Assembly (NCBI GenBank): GCA_018389105.1
Contig: JACATO010000310.1
Coordinates: 1,324,501 to 1,388,500, forward strand
From: Nautilus pompilius
Taxonomy: Eukaryota > Mollusca > Cephalopoda > Nautilida > Nautilidae
Reading direction: 5' to 3'
Length of the DNA stretch: 64,000 nt
The translations under genes and the position numbers were made by a program. Of this stretch, positions 46,037 through 57,785 are shown one piece after another; position 1 is the first letter of the stretch, and every line of letters begins with the position of its first letter. The notes beneath the pieces are model-generated. The model was given only the letters and a program-made list of their open reading frames with translations, was not told the DNA's origin and did no database searches.

Positions 46037-46523
46037 GTAAAAATATATATATTACCCTCGTCTCTGAAACTATTTCTCTATGTGTACCTCAAATTTGCTA
46101 GCCCCCCCTTTCTTACCGAGGATGATTGAAGTATTTTTCTTCCGAAGCGAAATTCTCAGAGATGAAGCTAATTCGTCATCGTCAGCAGTGATTGCTTCGA
46201 CGTGTTCCCCCGACAACTCCGAAACTCAAAGTTTCGGATTTTAATATATCGCCGGGAAGACCAGCCACCGAAGACTCGACGATACTTTTCAATTTATTTT
46301 GCTTGCTGAATCGACCGCTGACTGTCTATCAAAACTTCCCCGTAGTCTTTTATCATGTAGTAAATTGGAAGTGCCGAGAGTTCGAGTCCCCCCCCCCAAA
46401 CGTTGCTGTTGTGACCATTATAGCTTCACCAGTCGAGAGAACTACCTTAGGTGCTATAAATCTGGGACACAGGCCGACGTGTTCTCTCGTTGGCGGGGAT
46501 ATCCGCCTACTCGCAGGGGGAAA

Positions 46524-46526
<3 letters not shown>
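46037..46526. other. Open frames, uncertain coding
   Basis: Two overlapping plus frames (46192-46526 and 46299-46526) look mildly protein-like, for example VPPTTPKLKVSDFNISPGRP and LAESTADCLSKLPRSLLSCS. I found no splice pair to choose between them. Confidence 0.3.

Positions 46527-46591
<65 letters not shown>
46527..46591 (+). repeat. TC microsatellite
   Basis: Pure (TC)n, about 32 copies. Confidence 0.97.
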
Positions 46592-46596
<5 letters not shown>

Positions 46597-47568
46597 GGCC
46601 CGTGGTAATTATCAGCGGTACCTGTGTATAATTACCATTACCGTTCGAAAAAGTGCGGGGAGCGGTTCGCTGAGAGACGGTGAAAGTTTCGAGATTATTC
46701 CGGAAGCTGTGGGAGGAGAACTTCTTATCATTTCGATACCGGAAGACTTTATCTAAGACGAGCAGCCTCGATCTGAAGCCGTTAATTTTATCGAGAAGAT
46801 GCCACCGCGAAGATCGTTATTCGATGTTTGCAAATGGCTTGCAGCCCATCTGGCAACTTAATTCTGTTCTGCTTCCCAGAAATAATAGTCATTTCTGTTT
46901 TGTCGCATCCCTATCCGTAGTTGACGCTTCCCCTCCTCTCTCTCTCTCTCTCCAATGAAGGCCCAACCGCAACACACCACGTGACGTCTGACAACACACG
47001 TGGCGACTCGCGCAGCCGCAGAAATCTGATCGCTACTCATTCGTACGTGACGCGTTGGCGTTCACCGAAAGTTGACTCGGTCAGAAGTTGCAAAATACAT
47101 TTATACGAAGTAATCGTTGGAAGATAGTGAATGGATTTTCTGTGAGAAGTAAAGAATTTTTTTTTGTAATTCTATAGACTTTTATTCCCGCCTCCGTCCA
47201 ATTTTTTTAAAATTCTTTTTACGAGATCATCCGACTGACTACGAAAAGCTGCTTAGCGACAGGTAGCAGACATTGTAGCTGACCTCGCCGTACACACATC
47301 TGTAAAAACGAAACACTGAGACACGCTTAATTTCAACATAACAACTGGTTATCGGTTAGTTAATTATTACAGCTCGGTTCAAATTTTAAAAATAAAGATT
47401 AAATTGAAATAGTTTTTTAAAAATAAAACCTTTATTTCCCACATGCACGGAGTAATGCGGTTGACAGGTTTCCCTCACTACTCTCTGTTCTCTTATTTTT
47501 CCTGACCCTTACCAGCGAGAAAGAAGAGATTTTATAGTTGTCGAGTTTCCTTCTTTGTATCCGAACAG
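46592..47568. other. No clear gene; one possible C-terminal frame
   Basis: A plus frame ending at 46756 reads GSLRDGESFEIIPEAVGGEL then LIISIPEDFI and stop, which is acidic and protein-like. A second register is open too. A short TC run is at 46936-46952. Confidence 0.3.
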
Positions 47569-47778
47569 TTCGCTCACACCCCCCCCTGGAGGGGATCTTT
47601 TCTTTTTGCCCTTTCTTCGTCGAAAATCCCCCTCTGTTATCACTACGGTCTCCTCGCGGGGAATCGCACGCTATAAAGACCTGCACGAGAAAGTGCGAGA
47701 GTCAACCCTACCCACAGGGGAAAAGATACTCGGGTCTTTGTTGTCCAATGAAGAAAGATGCTGGAGTATGGATTTATG
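47569..47778 (+). CDS. Candidate internal exon, 210 bp, phase 2-2
   Basis: A pyrimidine-rich acceptor (TTTCCTTCTTTGTATCCGAA then CAG) and a donor (ATG|GTAATA) enclose exactly 210 bp with one open frame. Its second half is strongly protein-like: RGIARYKDLHEKVRESTLPT, then GEKILGSLLSNEERCWSMDL. The first half is Pro/Phe-rich from a C-run and T-rich stretch and less convincing, so a later acceptor is possible. A second register is also open. Protein unknown. It could belong with the 45.2-45.9 kb candidates, although the phases do not join directly. Confidence 0.42.
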
Positions 47779-49992
47779 GTAATAACGTTCTCTTAACGAT
47801 TTTATAACACTCAAACCGTATCCTCTTTGTAATCAAAAACATAATAATGAGTCCCTGAGTTACATAATTGGTTCGTCTACGATCAAAGCGGTCGGATAGT
47901 TTTTTTTTTTTTTTAAATTAAATCTGACTCTCCAAAAACAAATTCTGAAGATCCGTCGGAGCCGCGTAGAATTCTGTAGGGGAAAAGGAATCACCTAAGT
48001 CAGTTCCACCCCAACCTTTCCGTCCTTACACGAACTGCCCCCGTAGAAAACCTGAAGATTCTACTCACGCACAGTTTTCAGCTTTGTACTGGTCTGACAA
48101 CGGACGGCGAGGGTTCCTTAATGACTGGCAAGGAAAGAAAAAGATGGCCTTCTTTTTTGCCTCATTGTGCTACTCATTAAGTCTCGCGGAAGAAATACGA
48201 GATGTATGATTTTTTTACCACATCCTGCGGTGCGGATCGACGAGGTGCACAACCGTAGCACTGTTCTGCTGGGAAATTCGTGCGATAAGCTAGCGCTGTG
48301 CCACTTCACGCCATCAGCCTCTAATATACCTGCGCGGGCAATTCTCGTCGTGTCGCCGAGATCTCGTCTACCGAGCACGCGGAAAGAAAGTTCCTTTTAG
48401 GATGGTAAATTTTGCTGCTGTTGTTGTTGTAGAAAGTCGTTTTCGTTTCTCCTGAACTGGACCTACCTACCATCACCTGACTGACTGACATCTTGTCCGA
48501 CTATTTCTCTCGCTAGCATCATAAATTTACCCTCACAAGATTAACTGAATTTCAAAAAGCAAGAAGTTTTGCGAATTACTTAAGAAGCGAATATGTTTCG
48601 TTCCATGCTTTGCCATCTATTTCATGGTGAAGAGGAATGAAACAGTGGCAATGGATTTGCTGGAGAGTCTCTCTCTCTCTCTCTCTCTCTCTTCGGTGAG
48701 AACTGCTCGTCTGGGCTTCGAAACGCCATGTCTTCACGACTCCAGCTTGGATACTCTTTCCGTAGTACGGCCACGGCCCACTTACCAAAATCACCCAGTG
48801 CCTTTGCTTTCTGACGATTGCGAAGCACATATTCGCGTCATATTTTTTTTTTTTTAAATACCTGATCCAGAGATTTACTGATAGTGAAAGAATAGTAATA
48901 TCATTGTCGTTTATTTTTATTTTAAAATTTCTAAAACCTGGATATAATTAACAAAATTATTGTCTTGCATTCCACATGATTTCCCCCCACCCTCTTCTCT
49001 CTCTGTTGCGCACTCGCATCTGTGTGTGATACGTCAAGCTAGAGTGGGCGACAGAATTGCTCCCAGGTTAAGGTATTTCCTAGAAATGTATCCGCTCTCT
49101 GAACTGTTTATATTCATGCCATTCGTTATTTTACTCATACAAAAAATCGAGTTGACTCGACTAAAAATATATGAATTTAGCTGCTGTGCCAGTTCCGTTA
49201 CCACTACTAGTCTGCCTCGTTTTCAAACTAGGCGGCATGCAGATTAACACCAAGGATTTAATAATCCATTCTGCCCCTTTCCACGTAATTTGACAGTAAA
49301 TATAGCAACGGATTTACCTTGCCGAAAAGATGATGTTCCCACCACCCGATTATAGGTTTTTAGGCTTTGAAAGGCGCTGGAGTAGTTTCAGTGGTGATAA
49401 ACTAATTCTGTTACTCTTAGATTTTCTTTGGACAAAATAAGTTTTGTTTATGTTTTTGCGTAAGCGAACCTACACAAGACAGCTTCTGTGGGAATATACG
49501 AGGAATAAGTACTGGATCTCCGAGAATTCTCTGTCTGTCAACCTAGTGTCGTCGACTTCCCTGAAGCTGCAATCCGGAAAATTGCTGTGGATTCTTTCTC
49601 TGAGAGGACACAATTCAACTTCGAACATGAGGTCGAGTTTCTGCGACGTGGTGCTGTGTTCAATTATTCGTAGGCACTTTCTTTTCCAAACCCGTACTAC
49701 ATCCACAGATTAGGATCGACTAAGTATCGCCCATTTCTTACCACGTTCTTGCTGCGAGTTCTAGTTGGTTCGTGTCCGTCCACTGTATACTACAGCACGT
49801 AACTAGAGATACAGATAACGAATTTTACTTAAAAGTACCCACAGCCCTCGAGTAGACCAGGTATGTACTGATCCATACCGGTAAAGTAAAGTCCGTCTTT
49901 ACGTGACACTTACTGTAAAGACGTCAGTGAAGTCAACAGTACTCGGGAAAAGAAAAACAACTGCTGCAAGAACCATGCTATGTTCTTTACAG
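47779..49992. other. No supported gene; short TC run
   Basis: TC run at 48667-48692. Open frames at 48118-48400 occur on both strands. Frames at 48960-49247 and 49444-49713 lack motifs. Confidence 0.4.
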
Positions 49993-50121
49993 GTAATCGG
50001 ACGGCTTAGCAAAGGTTTTCGTACAAGGCAGCAGCGAGAGAAAGATGAGCAATATTACCAGTGTCGGGCTGAGTGTACGCAGATCGAAAGGAAAATCTAT
50101 ATGAACAGGTTTTTGTTATAA
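49993..50121 (+). CDS. Candidate terminal exon, 42 codons, charged
   Basis: After an acceptor (GCTATGTTCTTTACAG) the phase-0 frame reads VIGRLSKGFRTRQQREKDEQ, then YYQCRAECTQIERKIYMNRF, LL and TAA. It is highly charged and may form a coiled helix. The same site could act as a donor (CAG|GTAATC) for the frame to its left (49903-49992). No family is recognised. Confidence 0.32.
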   Translation, partial: VIGRLSKGFRTRQQREKDEQYYQCRAECTQIERKIYMNRFLL

Positions 50122-50800
50122 TAGTTTATAAGCGAACAGTAACCGGGCCAAAGTTAAAGGTAAAGTTATAACAATTAAAGTTTAAAAGCACAAAAATGGA
50201 AGATTTCTATATAAGGTACTTTGTGGATTATAATGGCAATTATAAAAGAAAGTAAAACAAAACGAAATGTTAAAAAAAAAAATAAATGCTAGCGGTTGGT
50301 TTCTCATAGTGACAGGTGTTGGCGGACCTTTACACTTTACGGGGTGAAAGGGTTAGTTGTTGATGCAAGGCCCGCAACCGCCATGGTTCCAGTTTACTTC
50401 TCCTAGGCTTGTGAAAACCAGTTTTTTGGAACTGTTTCTGCGCGCGCGGTGATTTAAAAGATAACGCTAGTACTTTCTTATACGGCCAGGACGAATTACA
50501 GCAGCAGATCGCCTGCAGAGGGGAGGAGGGTCTTCGGACTGGAAAGTAATCCAGCCCACTAAAAACAATACATCGCAGGCTGCAGGAGAAGCATTCCCAC
50601 AATCGCTGAGAGTTCTTGCTCGCCGATTTACCAAATAAAGACTTGATGTCGCCTCGGATATATATATTTTTCTTCCTTCTTTAAAAATGCCAGTTTCTGC
50701 AAGAACTGTTGAGCGGCGCCTGAGTGAAATGGCAGATGTCAGGAACCAGTATTAAAAATCAATGATGTTTTTCATCGTGGCGCTGGATGAAGAGCATTAA
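50122..50800. other. No supported gene
   Basis: AT-rich, then a mixed patch at 50330-50602 with a minus frame that has no ATG. Nothing else is seen. Confidence 0.4.
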
Positions 50801-50917
50801 TTATATTCCTCGCCTGCCGTTATCGCGAGATACTTCAGAATCGGATTGAATAGGAGAGGAACTCTGTTGCTTGGAACCGCTGCATGGACAACAAAATCTG
50901 AAGACATTACGAAAACC
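50801..50917 (-). CDS. Candidate last exon, possibly a GPCR C-terminal tail
   Basis: The minus frame reads (RTAWIK)GFRNVFRFCCPC, then SGSKQQSSSPIQSDSEVSRD and NGRRGI before TAA. In class A GPCRs, helix 8 after TM7 often reads F(R/K)xxFRxxxxCxC, with palmitoylated cysteines and a Ser-rich tail, and this fits that pattern. A possible acceptor (TGGATAAAAG) lies just before GFRN. TM6/TM7 and the NPxxY motif are not present upstream in this frame, so the identification is only suggestive. Confidence 0.22.
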   Translation of the reverse strand, partial: GFRNVFRFCCPCSGSKQQSSSPIQSDSEVSRDNGRRGI

Positions 50918-51752
50918 TTTTATCCAAGCAGTTCGAACGCAGAAGAGATGACGTAAGGAATTACACCATTGTGTACACTGACAGTGCGGTGGGTGGGGGG
51001 GTGGGACAAGAGTAGAGGGCTCGTGCGGCTCCTGGAACAGCATATTGGCTAACCAATTGTAAAATTCCACCGAATCGTTCACCAAGAGAGCCTTTGTGCA
51101 AAACTTCCCCCAGTCAAATTTCTAACTTAATGTTGTGCTGTGATGTGGACTGTGAATCTTTTTCTTGTTTTTCACTCAGCTCCAATTTACAGAGAGATCG
51201 AAACTCAGCTGGCAGAAACCGGCTGCGTTTATGTAGACATTTCGCTTCGCAGTAACGTCCGCTAGCTTATCCAAGGCAGAGTCTCGAATGGTTTCATAAG
51301 GATACGTGTCGATGCCGTCATAGAGTTTCTATCCCCCAAAAGGAGACAAAAGTACTCTGAACTGGGAGATGGCAAGTGATTAGTAAAGCCCATGCTTCCG
51401 AAGTCGCAGTCCAGTCCTTGTAGCGTGCTCTGCCCCAGGCATCGGGGTCCGAGTCCTTTAGCTGCAGGCCCCAAAGGCGTTAGCCAATGGGAGCGCGGCT
51501 CGATTGCGTCACTCTTACTGTGGTAACAGTTCGAGTTCCGGCCTTTGTCGCCAGGTGTTTCTATGAGGGTGGCAAAGCGACAGGAAGCCGCGTGGGGACG
51601 GTGATGCAAGTGTGTTACCGCAGAGGCCTGTGATGCAACCGGCAGTTCCTGCGGTGGGAGACAAGCCTTACACCTTCGGCGCTCGGTCTCCCGTCGGTGA
51701 TACCGGCCTACTGGACGTAGGGTAATTTTTGTATACTTTTTTCTGGAAAAAC
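50918..51752. other. No supported gene; open minus frame at 51262-51609
   Basis: The minus frame at 51262-51609 (115 codons, no ATG) contains FTNHLPSPSSEYFCLLLGDR and is mildly protein-like, but lacks motifs. 51620-51720 is GC-rich and may be old repeat sequence. Confidence 0.35.
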
Positions 51753-51781
51753 GTGCGTCTTATAAGCCGGCAAATACGGTA
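51753..51781 (+). mobile_element. DNA-transposon-like terminal motif
   Basis: GTGCGTCTTATAAGCCGGCA followed by AATACGGTA. This motif type recurs near the ends of many animal DNA transposons and MITEs, from memory. No matching opposite end is seen in the window. Confidence 0.4.
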
Positions 51782-51877
51782 CATATACACAAAACAGGTA
51801 CATACTCATGAACAGTTTCTTGACTCAGTCACACGACAAAAACTGAAACTTCCAGGGTCCCCCCCCCCAGAAAACAC

Positions 51878-51912
51878 TTCGGGTCGCGACTCACTGGCTG
51901 GGAACCACTGGT
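51878..51912 (-). mobile_element. hAT-like terminal inverted repeat
   Basis: Read on the minus strand, the end begins CAGTGGTTCCCAGCCAGTGA then GTCGCGACCC. This closely follows the common hAT/MITE terminus CAGTGGTTCCCAACC...GGGTCGCGACCC. Only one end is visible here, so this is a fragment or its partner has decayed. Confidence 0.5.
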
Positions 51913-52750
51913 CTATACAAAAGCTATTTGTTGGAAAACTGGGGTTTCCAGCGACATTCGCTATTTCTTTCGTCTCAAAAACAAACAAACAAACAAACAA
52001 ACAAACAAAAAGCTGTCATCATCACCTTTTTCTGCTGTTGTCAATAAGGTTGGCTTGTTTATACGAAAGCTGCAATCGGAAGTTTCTGAGATATTTCAAG
52101 ATCTCCATCATTCTGAGTCACTCTCTTCATCCGTCACTAGACCCGACCATTTCATCGAGGGAGGAGACCTAGACATTTTTTTGCTTTTTCTTAGTTGGTG
52201 AACACCGAACGATTTGAAATGCAGCTCATAGACCTAAACACATGGAACTTGTTGGAGCAAACTTTAGAAATCCTCAGGAAATATTCGAGACGAACGAAAA
52301 TGTAAACCTACGAAATAAAAACTGTTTGGAAAAAAAAATATTGCCTATATATCGACCTTAGGGTCCACATGCCCCTGTGAGCAGATATTTTTTTGCATAT
52401 GGGATTTGTCGTCTACTCTTGGCGCATCAAGCTGGCAAATGAACACTCAGAACTGACGCAACAATGAGAGGGGCAAGAACCCCAGCAACTATGTCCCTGG
52501 ACTTTCCAATTTAAGTGATGGGATTTTGAAATGGTATGTGTATTAGGATTAGCATTAAAATAGAAAGCGTCTTTTTTTAAAACTGGTTTAATACTTCAAT
52601 GGCATCAAGGAGTATAATATTTTCTTCTGTAATTCGCTTATACAATGTAGTCAGTGAATTCTAAACGCTTACAAGAGGCTTAACTATTAAATAGGAGAAA
52701 TAAAGCGCAATTCGACACCCCGCATTTGAAAAGAAGCCGATCCCACTAAC

Positions 52751-52754
<4 letters not shown>
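51913..52754. other. No gene seen
   Basis: (AAAC)n run at 51980-52007. AT-rich DNA otherwise. Confidence 0.5.
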
Positions 52755-52789
<35 letters not shown>

Positions 52790-52838
52790 ACACACACACA
52801 ACACACACACACACACACACACACCACACACACACACA
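52755..52838 (+). repeat. CA microsatellite
   Basis: (CA)n with three slips. Confidence 0.97.
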
Positions 52839-54084
52839 GTCACACGTGGTCAGCACATCGACAACGTCACATTCGCCACCTGTTACGGTGTGTTGTTGAC
52901 GACGCTATTTGTGACAGGGGGGGCCCCGAGGTGATTCGTGTTACTTGTCGCCATAACGACCCGACAGGTCGGAGCCTGGGATTTCCAAAGCCCTCCCTAG
53001 CAGCAACAGCTGGGACCAGAGACGTCAGGATTGCGGCAAAACGTTTCTGTTTTTTTCTTTGTATTCAGATGGGCGCGATCGATAAATTTAGCTTTTGAAG
53101 CTTTCTTGATAATTTAATCGATGATACCAATATCAACAGACAAAAAAAAACAACAACAAACCCACACGATTAAGCTGGAATAAAAACTTAGCCATTTAAA
53201 ATTCGGCTTCTTTGCTGTTTAGTCTCAGTTTAACGTCTTCTTTCATCATTAGTCGGACAATTTATTTCTTAATATCTCCTTGTACTCTATTTCATTTTCA
53301 TCTCTTTACCCTCTCTAGCCGGCAATATATATATATATATTGTGCTGTGTATTCGATTTGATCCAAGCCTTCATGCTAGGATATTAAGTGTCCTCTTGCT
53401 TTTAAATGTGATAATGTAGCTCTTTTCATTTATAACAGCGCTAAATCAGTTTACCATTTTTGTTCTGTTTTCCATGAAGCTAAATAAACAAGTTTGCTGC
53501 AGTAAATGTATTTTATTCTCACATAACCGGTAAATCGTAGCAGTTCTCTGATATTGACGATAATTCATTATTCACAAGTTTTAAAGATTCCATTTTTCTT
53601 TTAAAAGGACAAGATTCTAGATAAAGACGATTTAACTTTTATTCCGTTTTTCTTTCAAATATCAGCATCTTTCGAGATGGCGCTACGTTACCACGATATT
53701 CCCCATCTATTCGCTTTGTTTTTTTTTTGCTTATTTTTGTTCGTATTTCCTATATTTCTACGTTTTATCAACCAATAGCACACACCGCGACACACACACA
53801 CATACACTCACACACTAACGCGCACACAAAAGGAAGGAGAAAAGGAGAGCGAAAGGGTGAAGCCCTTCATTGATACACAGCTAAGTGGACACGCCCGGTT
53901 ACGGTAGGAAGGATGGGAGCCGTCGATATTAGCTAGGAGGTACGGTATCGTGCAATCACATTCCGATTGGGTTGCACAACCATTTCTCAGCGTGAGAGGG
54001 CCCCACCCAACGCGGAAATTCCTAGTAGAACTCTTCAATTTTCGATGCCGTGGAAAACCGTAGTGCACGGGAAAAAATTCACGT
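52839..54084. other. No supported gene
   Basis: AT-rich DNA with (TA)n at 53327-53340 and a short CA run at 53790-53812. Minus frame 53808-54200 is open but overlaps the SINE-like fragment. Confidence 0.4.
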
Positions 54085-54130
54085 GGCGATACGTCAAACT
54101 GAGCCGGTGCAGACCGGGGACTTGAGGAGC
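54085..54130 (-). mobile_element. Fragment of the SINE-like repeat
   Basis: CGTCAAACTGAGCCGGTGCA matches, with few changes, CGTCAAACAGAACCGGTCCC at about 55451 and the reverse complement at about 26312 (CCAAACCGAGCCGGTTCC). Confidence 0.35.
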
Positions 54131-55374
54131 CTCCAACCGCAGCAGTCCAGTAACCCTGGCGGCCAGACTGCAGCGCCCTCCCTCTCCGACCGACACTCAT
54201 CCGATTCCGCGCTTAGTACAGCAAATGTGGGGATGCTGCTGCCATGTACCAATGACAGAGCGACACGGTGTCCGGCATCTCTCTCATCTCTTTCCGTACC
54301 CGCTTTGAGACGTCCACCCATCCTACCTGGCTCGCTCTGTCATGTACCCGACACAGTGCGCGGGTGGGCTACTTAACAGGTAAACTCGCACGTCTGAGAT
54401 TAGTTCTAAAGACGACGTTTCTGCTCGGTGTTCTTAATTTACCACCAAAAAACCAACAGAAATCTATTTACCGTCTTTGGGTTTAAAAAAAAAATTCTAT
54501 TATGTTGTTCAAATATCAAGATGAAGTCAGCAGCTGATTTACGTAATTTATACCAAAATCCAACCTAATTAATTGTTTAAGGCGGTTCCTATGCAAACTG
54601 CTCCTCGGTTATGCATCACAGATTTTCTGCCTCGAATGCGTCTCTACAGAAGGCCGAAGCCAGACGTAAGTGTCCGATAACGTCGGCCCCATTTCTCGCG
54701 AGTAAATAGACTTCAGGTTAATTTCCTCGTGCAGAACTCTAGTAACCGCCCGGATTTTAGACTACATCGCCCTCTACCTGAACGTTTGTGGCGCGTGGCT
54801 CACCGGCAGCGCCATCATGTATCATCGGCCTTGGAGGAAAAATATCCGTCTTTCGGGTTCCACATGGGTGGTTTTGAAAAGCGAGGCCACGCTACAGACA
54901 CCAGGGAGCTCTCGTGGAACACCTGTTTTAAAGAACCAGTTCCCTCTCCTCCCACCCCAGTGACTTGGGTCGTCTCTTCCGCTAACGGTTGGGTGGTCGC
55001 GCATCACGTAACCGATTCCGCTTACCCTGCCTCGCATCGTTTCCATCACGATGCTCCTCGCTCCGCCCATATACGAACTGGTCGACAGGAAAACCCTATT
55101 ATTTCTCCGGCGCATGACGTCACTTCGATACTCGCAACAAGACAGTCTTTCAGACAAACTCCTCCCCCCCACCCTTCTCTAAATACGCCGGATAACCCGA
55201 AGACGGCCATTTTAACGCAAACGTTTAGCCGATGTCATTTTCCCCATTTTCCCCGACAGTTTCGTCGTCGCCCCCATCTTACAACCATCAGCCCCATCAT
55301 CTGGAGGCAGAGCTGTACCAGCTGTGGTAGTTTCCGGTTGCCCTTTTAGACGAAAGTCCCGTCGAAACCCTTAC
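54131..55374. other. Open frames, uncertain coding
   Basis: After GCAG at 54734, one plus frame reads TLVTARILDYIALYLNVCGA then WLTGSAIMYHRPWRKN, hydrophobic and protein-like. A parallel frame (54729-55349) stays open for 206 codons without an ATG. I cannot decide between them, and no domain is seen. A CRE octamer is at 55115-55122. Confidence 0.3.
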
Positions 55375-55535
55375 TTCTTTACATTTCGGGATCGAACCCG
55401 CGCGACCGGCGAAAAACAAGAAGAAAGAATGACAGAGAGGAGAGGGTTGCGTCAAACAGAACCGGTCCCGACTGGAGTTCGAAATAAAACCCTCAGAATA
55501 GTTAACCACTGGATTACCGCGCCGCTTCATCTTAT
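55375..55535 (-). mobile_element. Probable SINE copy, minus strand
   Basis: Read on the minus strand: a tRNA-like A-box (GCGGTAATCCAGTGGTTAAC), about 45 bp later GTCGGGACCGGTTCTGTTTG (B-box-like), then TTCTTTCTTCTTGTTTTTCG and GCGCGGGTTCGATCCCG. Block order matches 26255-26410. The A/B spacing suits a tRNA-derived head. Confidence 0.42.
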
Positions 55536-56745
55536 AATATAACTCAGTAACTGCCTCTCAACTTAAACACGTTCGTGTTTTATTTCCAAAACTTACCTTT
55601 AGGTTCTGAATTACACGTGATCAACTTACAGTAAACATTCTATCCAATACATCTTAATTTTGAAAGAAAAAAAAAACCGTTCAGAAAGAAGAGTTGTTTG
55701 CTTCACGAACTTTCCACGATCACTTGTAGCTTCATTCTTTAAACCCAACGTAGCATTCTGTAAAATGGTTAATATTTAACCAAGACACTTGATAGATCGG
55801 CTTGTTGGTTACCCTGGTACCTCCACCAACACACACGCGTGCACAAGATTTAGATGAATCTAATCAATTAGGTGGAGTTATCGCAGAATGGGTTCTGGGA
55901 ACCGCTAGAGTGGAGACAGTTTTGGGAAGAGTCTCTTTAAAGTCAAGTTTGGTAGCATTTGCAATAGCACTTTAAAAAATTAGATAATTACGAGGCCTCT
56001 ACAACTCTGAAAATTCTACTTACCATATTTAGAAAACTCACTATATAACCAGGCATATTAAATAATGGAGAAATCTGAAACAGATGGCATTACAGCACTT
56101 CCGACCTTCCTGCATCTTTAAAAGGTTTACATCAGGCTGGCGACGGACGTAGAACCGCTATATATATATATATATATATATTTTATCACATATTTAATGC
56201 TAACTTACCAAATTCGGGTAGCAGAAGTCCGAAATTTCAGAAATATGTCGCATATACTCGTAGACTGCAGATGAATTAAGGTTATCACCTCAAATTTCGA
56301 GAAGTTGTCGTGCCACTGATTTTGACTGGAGACAAACGGTAGAAGCTCTCTGAACTGTCGTCGAGTCTTGTTAGAGGAGGTGCGATAAGCCACTGGGTGT
56401 TACGGAAACCGATCAGTTCGTTTCCAGTTTGAATGTTTAAGGCAGTCACGTGGTTTCTCTAACGGCCCGGTCGACGAGGATTTTCCAAGCCGAAGTCGGA
56501 AGTCTGCTTGTGGGAATAGCAGGCGGTCCTTTGCTCACAAACGAAAAAAAAAAAACAACAAACATTCATTACATTCGAGGATAGGAGGAGAGAGGAAAAA
56601 ACAACAACACCTGCTCTGCGTAATAACCAGTTCTTCCATAATTTGAAAATTTCCGGTGAACTAATAGAATAGCCTAATTCGCTTCAAGATGCCTATTTAT
56701 TAGACATTTAAAATGATTAACGATATTTAATGTCTCTTAAAAAAT
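55536..56745. other. No gene seen; short TA run
   Basis: (TA)n at 56160-56180. Minus frame 56205-56393 lacks motifs. Confidence 0.5.
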
Positions 56746-57090
56746 TTACTTTTCCCAGCATTTGGTAGAAAATAAGCAGAGATGTAAGACTCCGTGTGTA
56801 AACTGCCTCAGGCTAAAGAGAAACACAATCTGGCACCGTTTCGGTAACGGTGCTCTACGGTAGCTGACAGCGCCACATGCACCAGTTCTTGGGGGTTTTT
56901 TTTGATAAAATACTTCTTGAATTTTTCCAGATGTCTCATAACGTGCACGTGTAGCCTTTCTTAAATTTAGGGAACGACCGAACTTGTTTAGTTTGTTCCC
57001 TCTTGAATAAGTTCCTTTTTTTGGTCTAGACAATATAAGAACAGACTCCAGAGCGGTGGGGAGAGAGCTGCCAGTAGATGCCGTTGTCAT
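56746..57090 (-). CDS. Hypothetical 114-residue basic ORF, minus strand
   Basis: A true ATG begins MTTASTGSSLPTALESVLIL, then SRPKKGTYSRGNKLNKFGRS, LNLRKATRARYETSGKIQEV and FYQ. After a Lys/Pro-rich stretch the end (FLFSLRQFTHGVLHLCLFST) is less protein-like, so a donor near residue 65 is possible. Basic, with no named domain. It reads in frame for its full length from an ordinary start context (GATATGACA). It could be an intronless hypothetical gene, a first exon or chance. Confidence 0.35.
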   Translation of the reverse strand: MTTASTGSSLPTALESVLILSRPKKGTYSRGNKLNKFGRSLNLRKATRARYETSGKIQEVFYQKKPPRTGACGAVSYRRAPLPKRCQIVFLFSLRQFTHGVLHLCLFSTKCWEK

Positions 57091-57785
57091 ATCGCCTCCG
57101 TCAGAACTGAAGAATTCGTCTTTAATAAAGCCACGGGTTTCACGTTAGTGCTTAGACCATTCCTTTGCAATTTTGTTTTTGTTTTTTTTTTAAATATTAA
57201 CAAAATTGCTGTGGAACTTTTAGTGATCACTTGAAAGCTTATTCCGGGATTGTTTTTACGCCTCAACAGAGAGATTCAAATGTTTTCCGTAAACTGACAG
57301 CGATTAGCTGCGCGTTGAGAGCATGCTTCGAATGATCAGAAAGTTAAGTAGGCATACACAAACACCTTCTACGCCAGTCAGCTTGTTCTAGCCACCCGAG
57401 TTTTATAAAGTTGAAGACAAGTTTAGGTTTAAATGCCGTTCCACATTCGAACAAATGTGGCATGTGAAGGCAAGACCAAAAATATGTAATATGTTCATGT
57501 TTTACACCTGTGATTTTTCACTTTTATCAATGTAAAGCTGTACACACTTTCTCCATCCGATCTCTCAATATTGACTTTTAAAATTTTTCTTCGCGGGAGG
57601 AGGAATTTTAGCAGATTATATGTGTGTATTAAATATTATTTAATTTCAAGTTTTAGACAAATTATTACGAGGACGGTTTACAAGTAAACTGCCTGGTCAC
57701 CTTAATCCACTCAGAATTCAGTCCCGCACCTCACTCATCTACAAAATCGACAGGGAAAAGTAAGAAATAAATGGTGGCACAGCCT
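57091..57785. other. No gene seen
   Basis: AT-rich DNA without supported frames. Confidence 0.5.

Noticed and set aside
46370-46400. tRNA-like T-arm (GAGTTCGAGTCCCC)
   Set aside because: No matching acceptor, D or anticodon arms could be folded around it.
54729-55349. 206-codon plus frame as a gene
   Set aside because: No ATG start, His/Pro/Arg-rich composition typical of an off-frame reading, and a more protein-like register overlaps its start.
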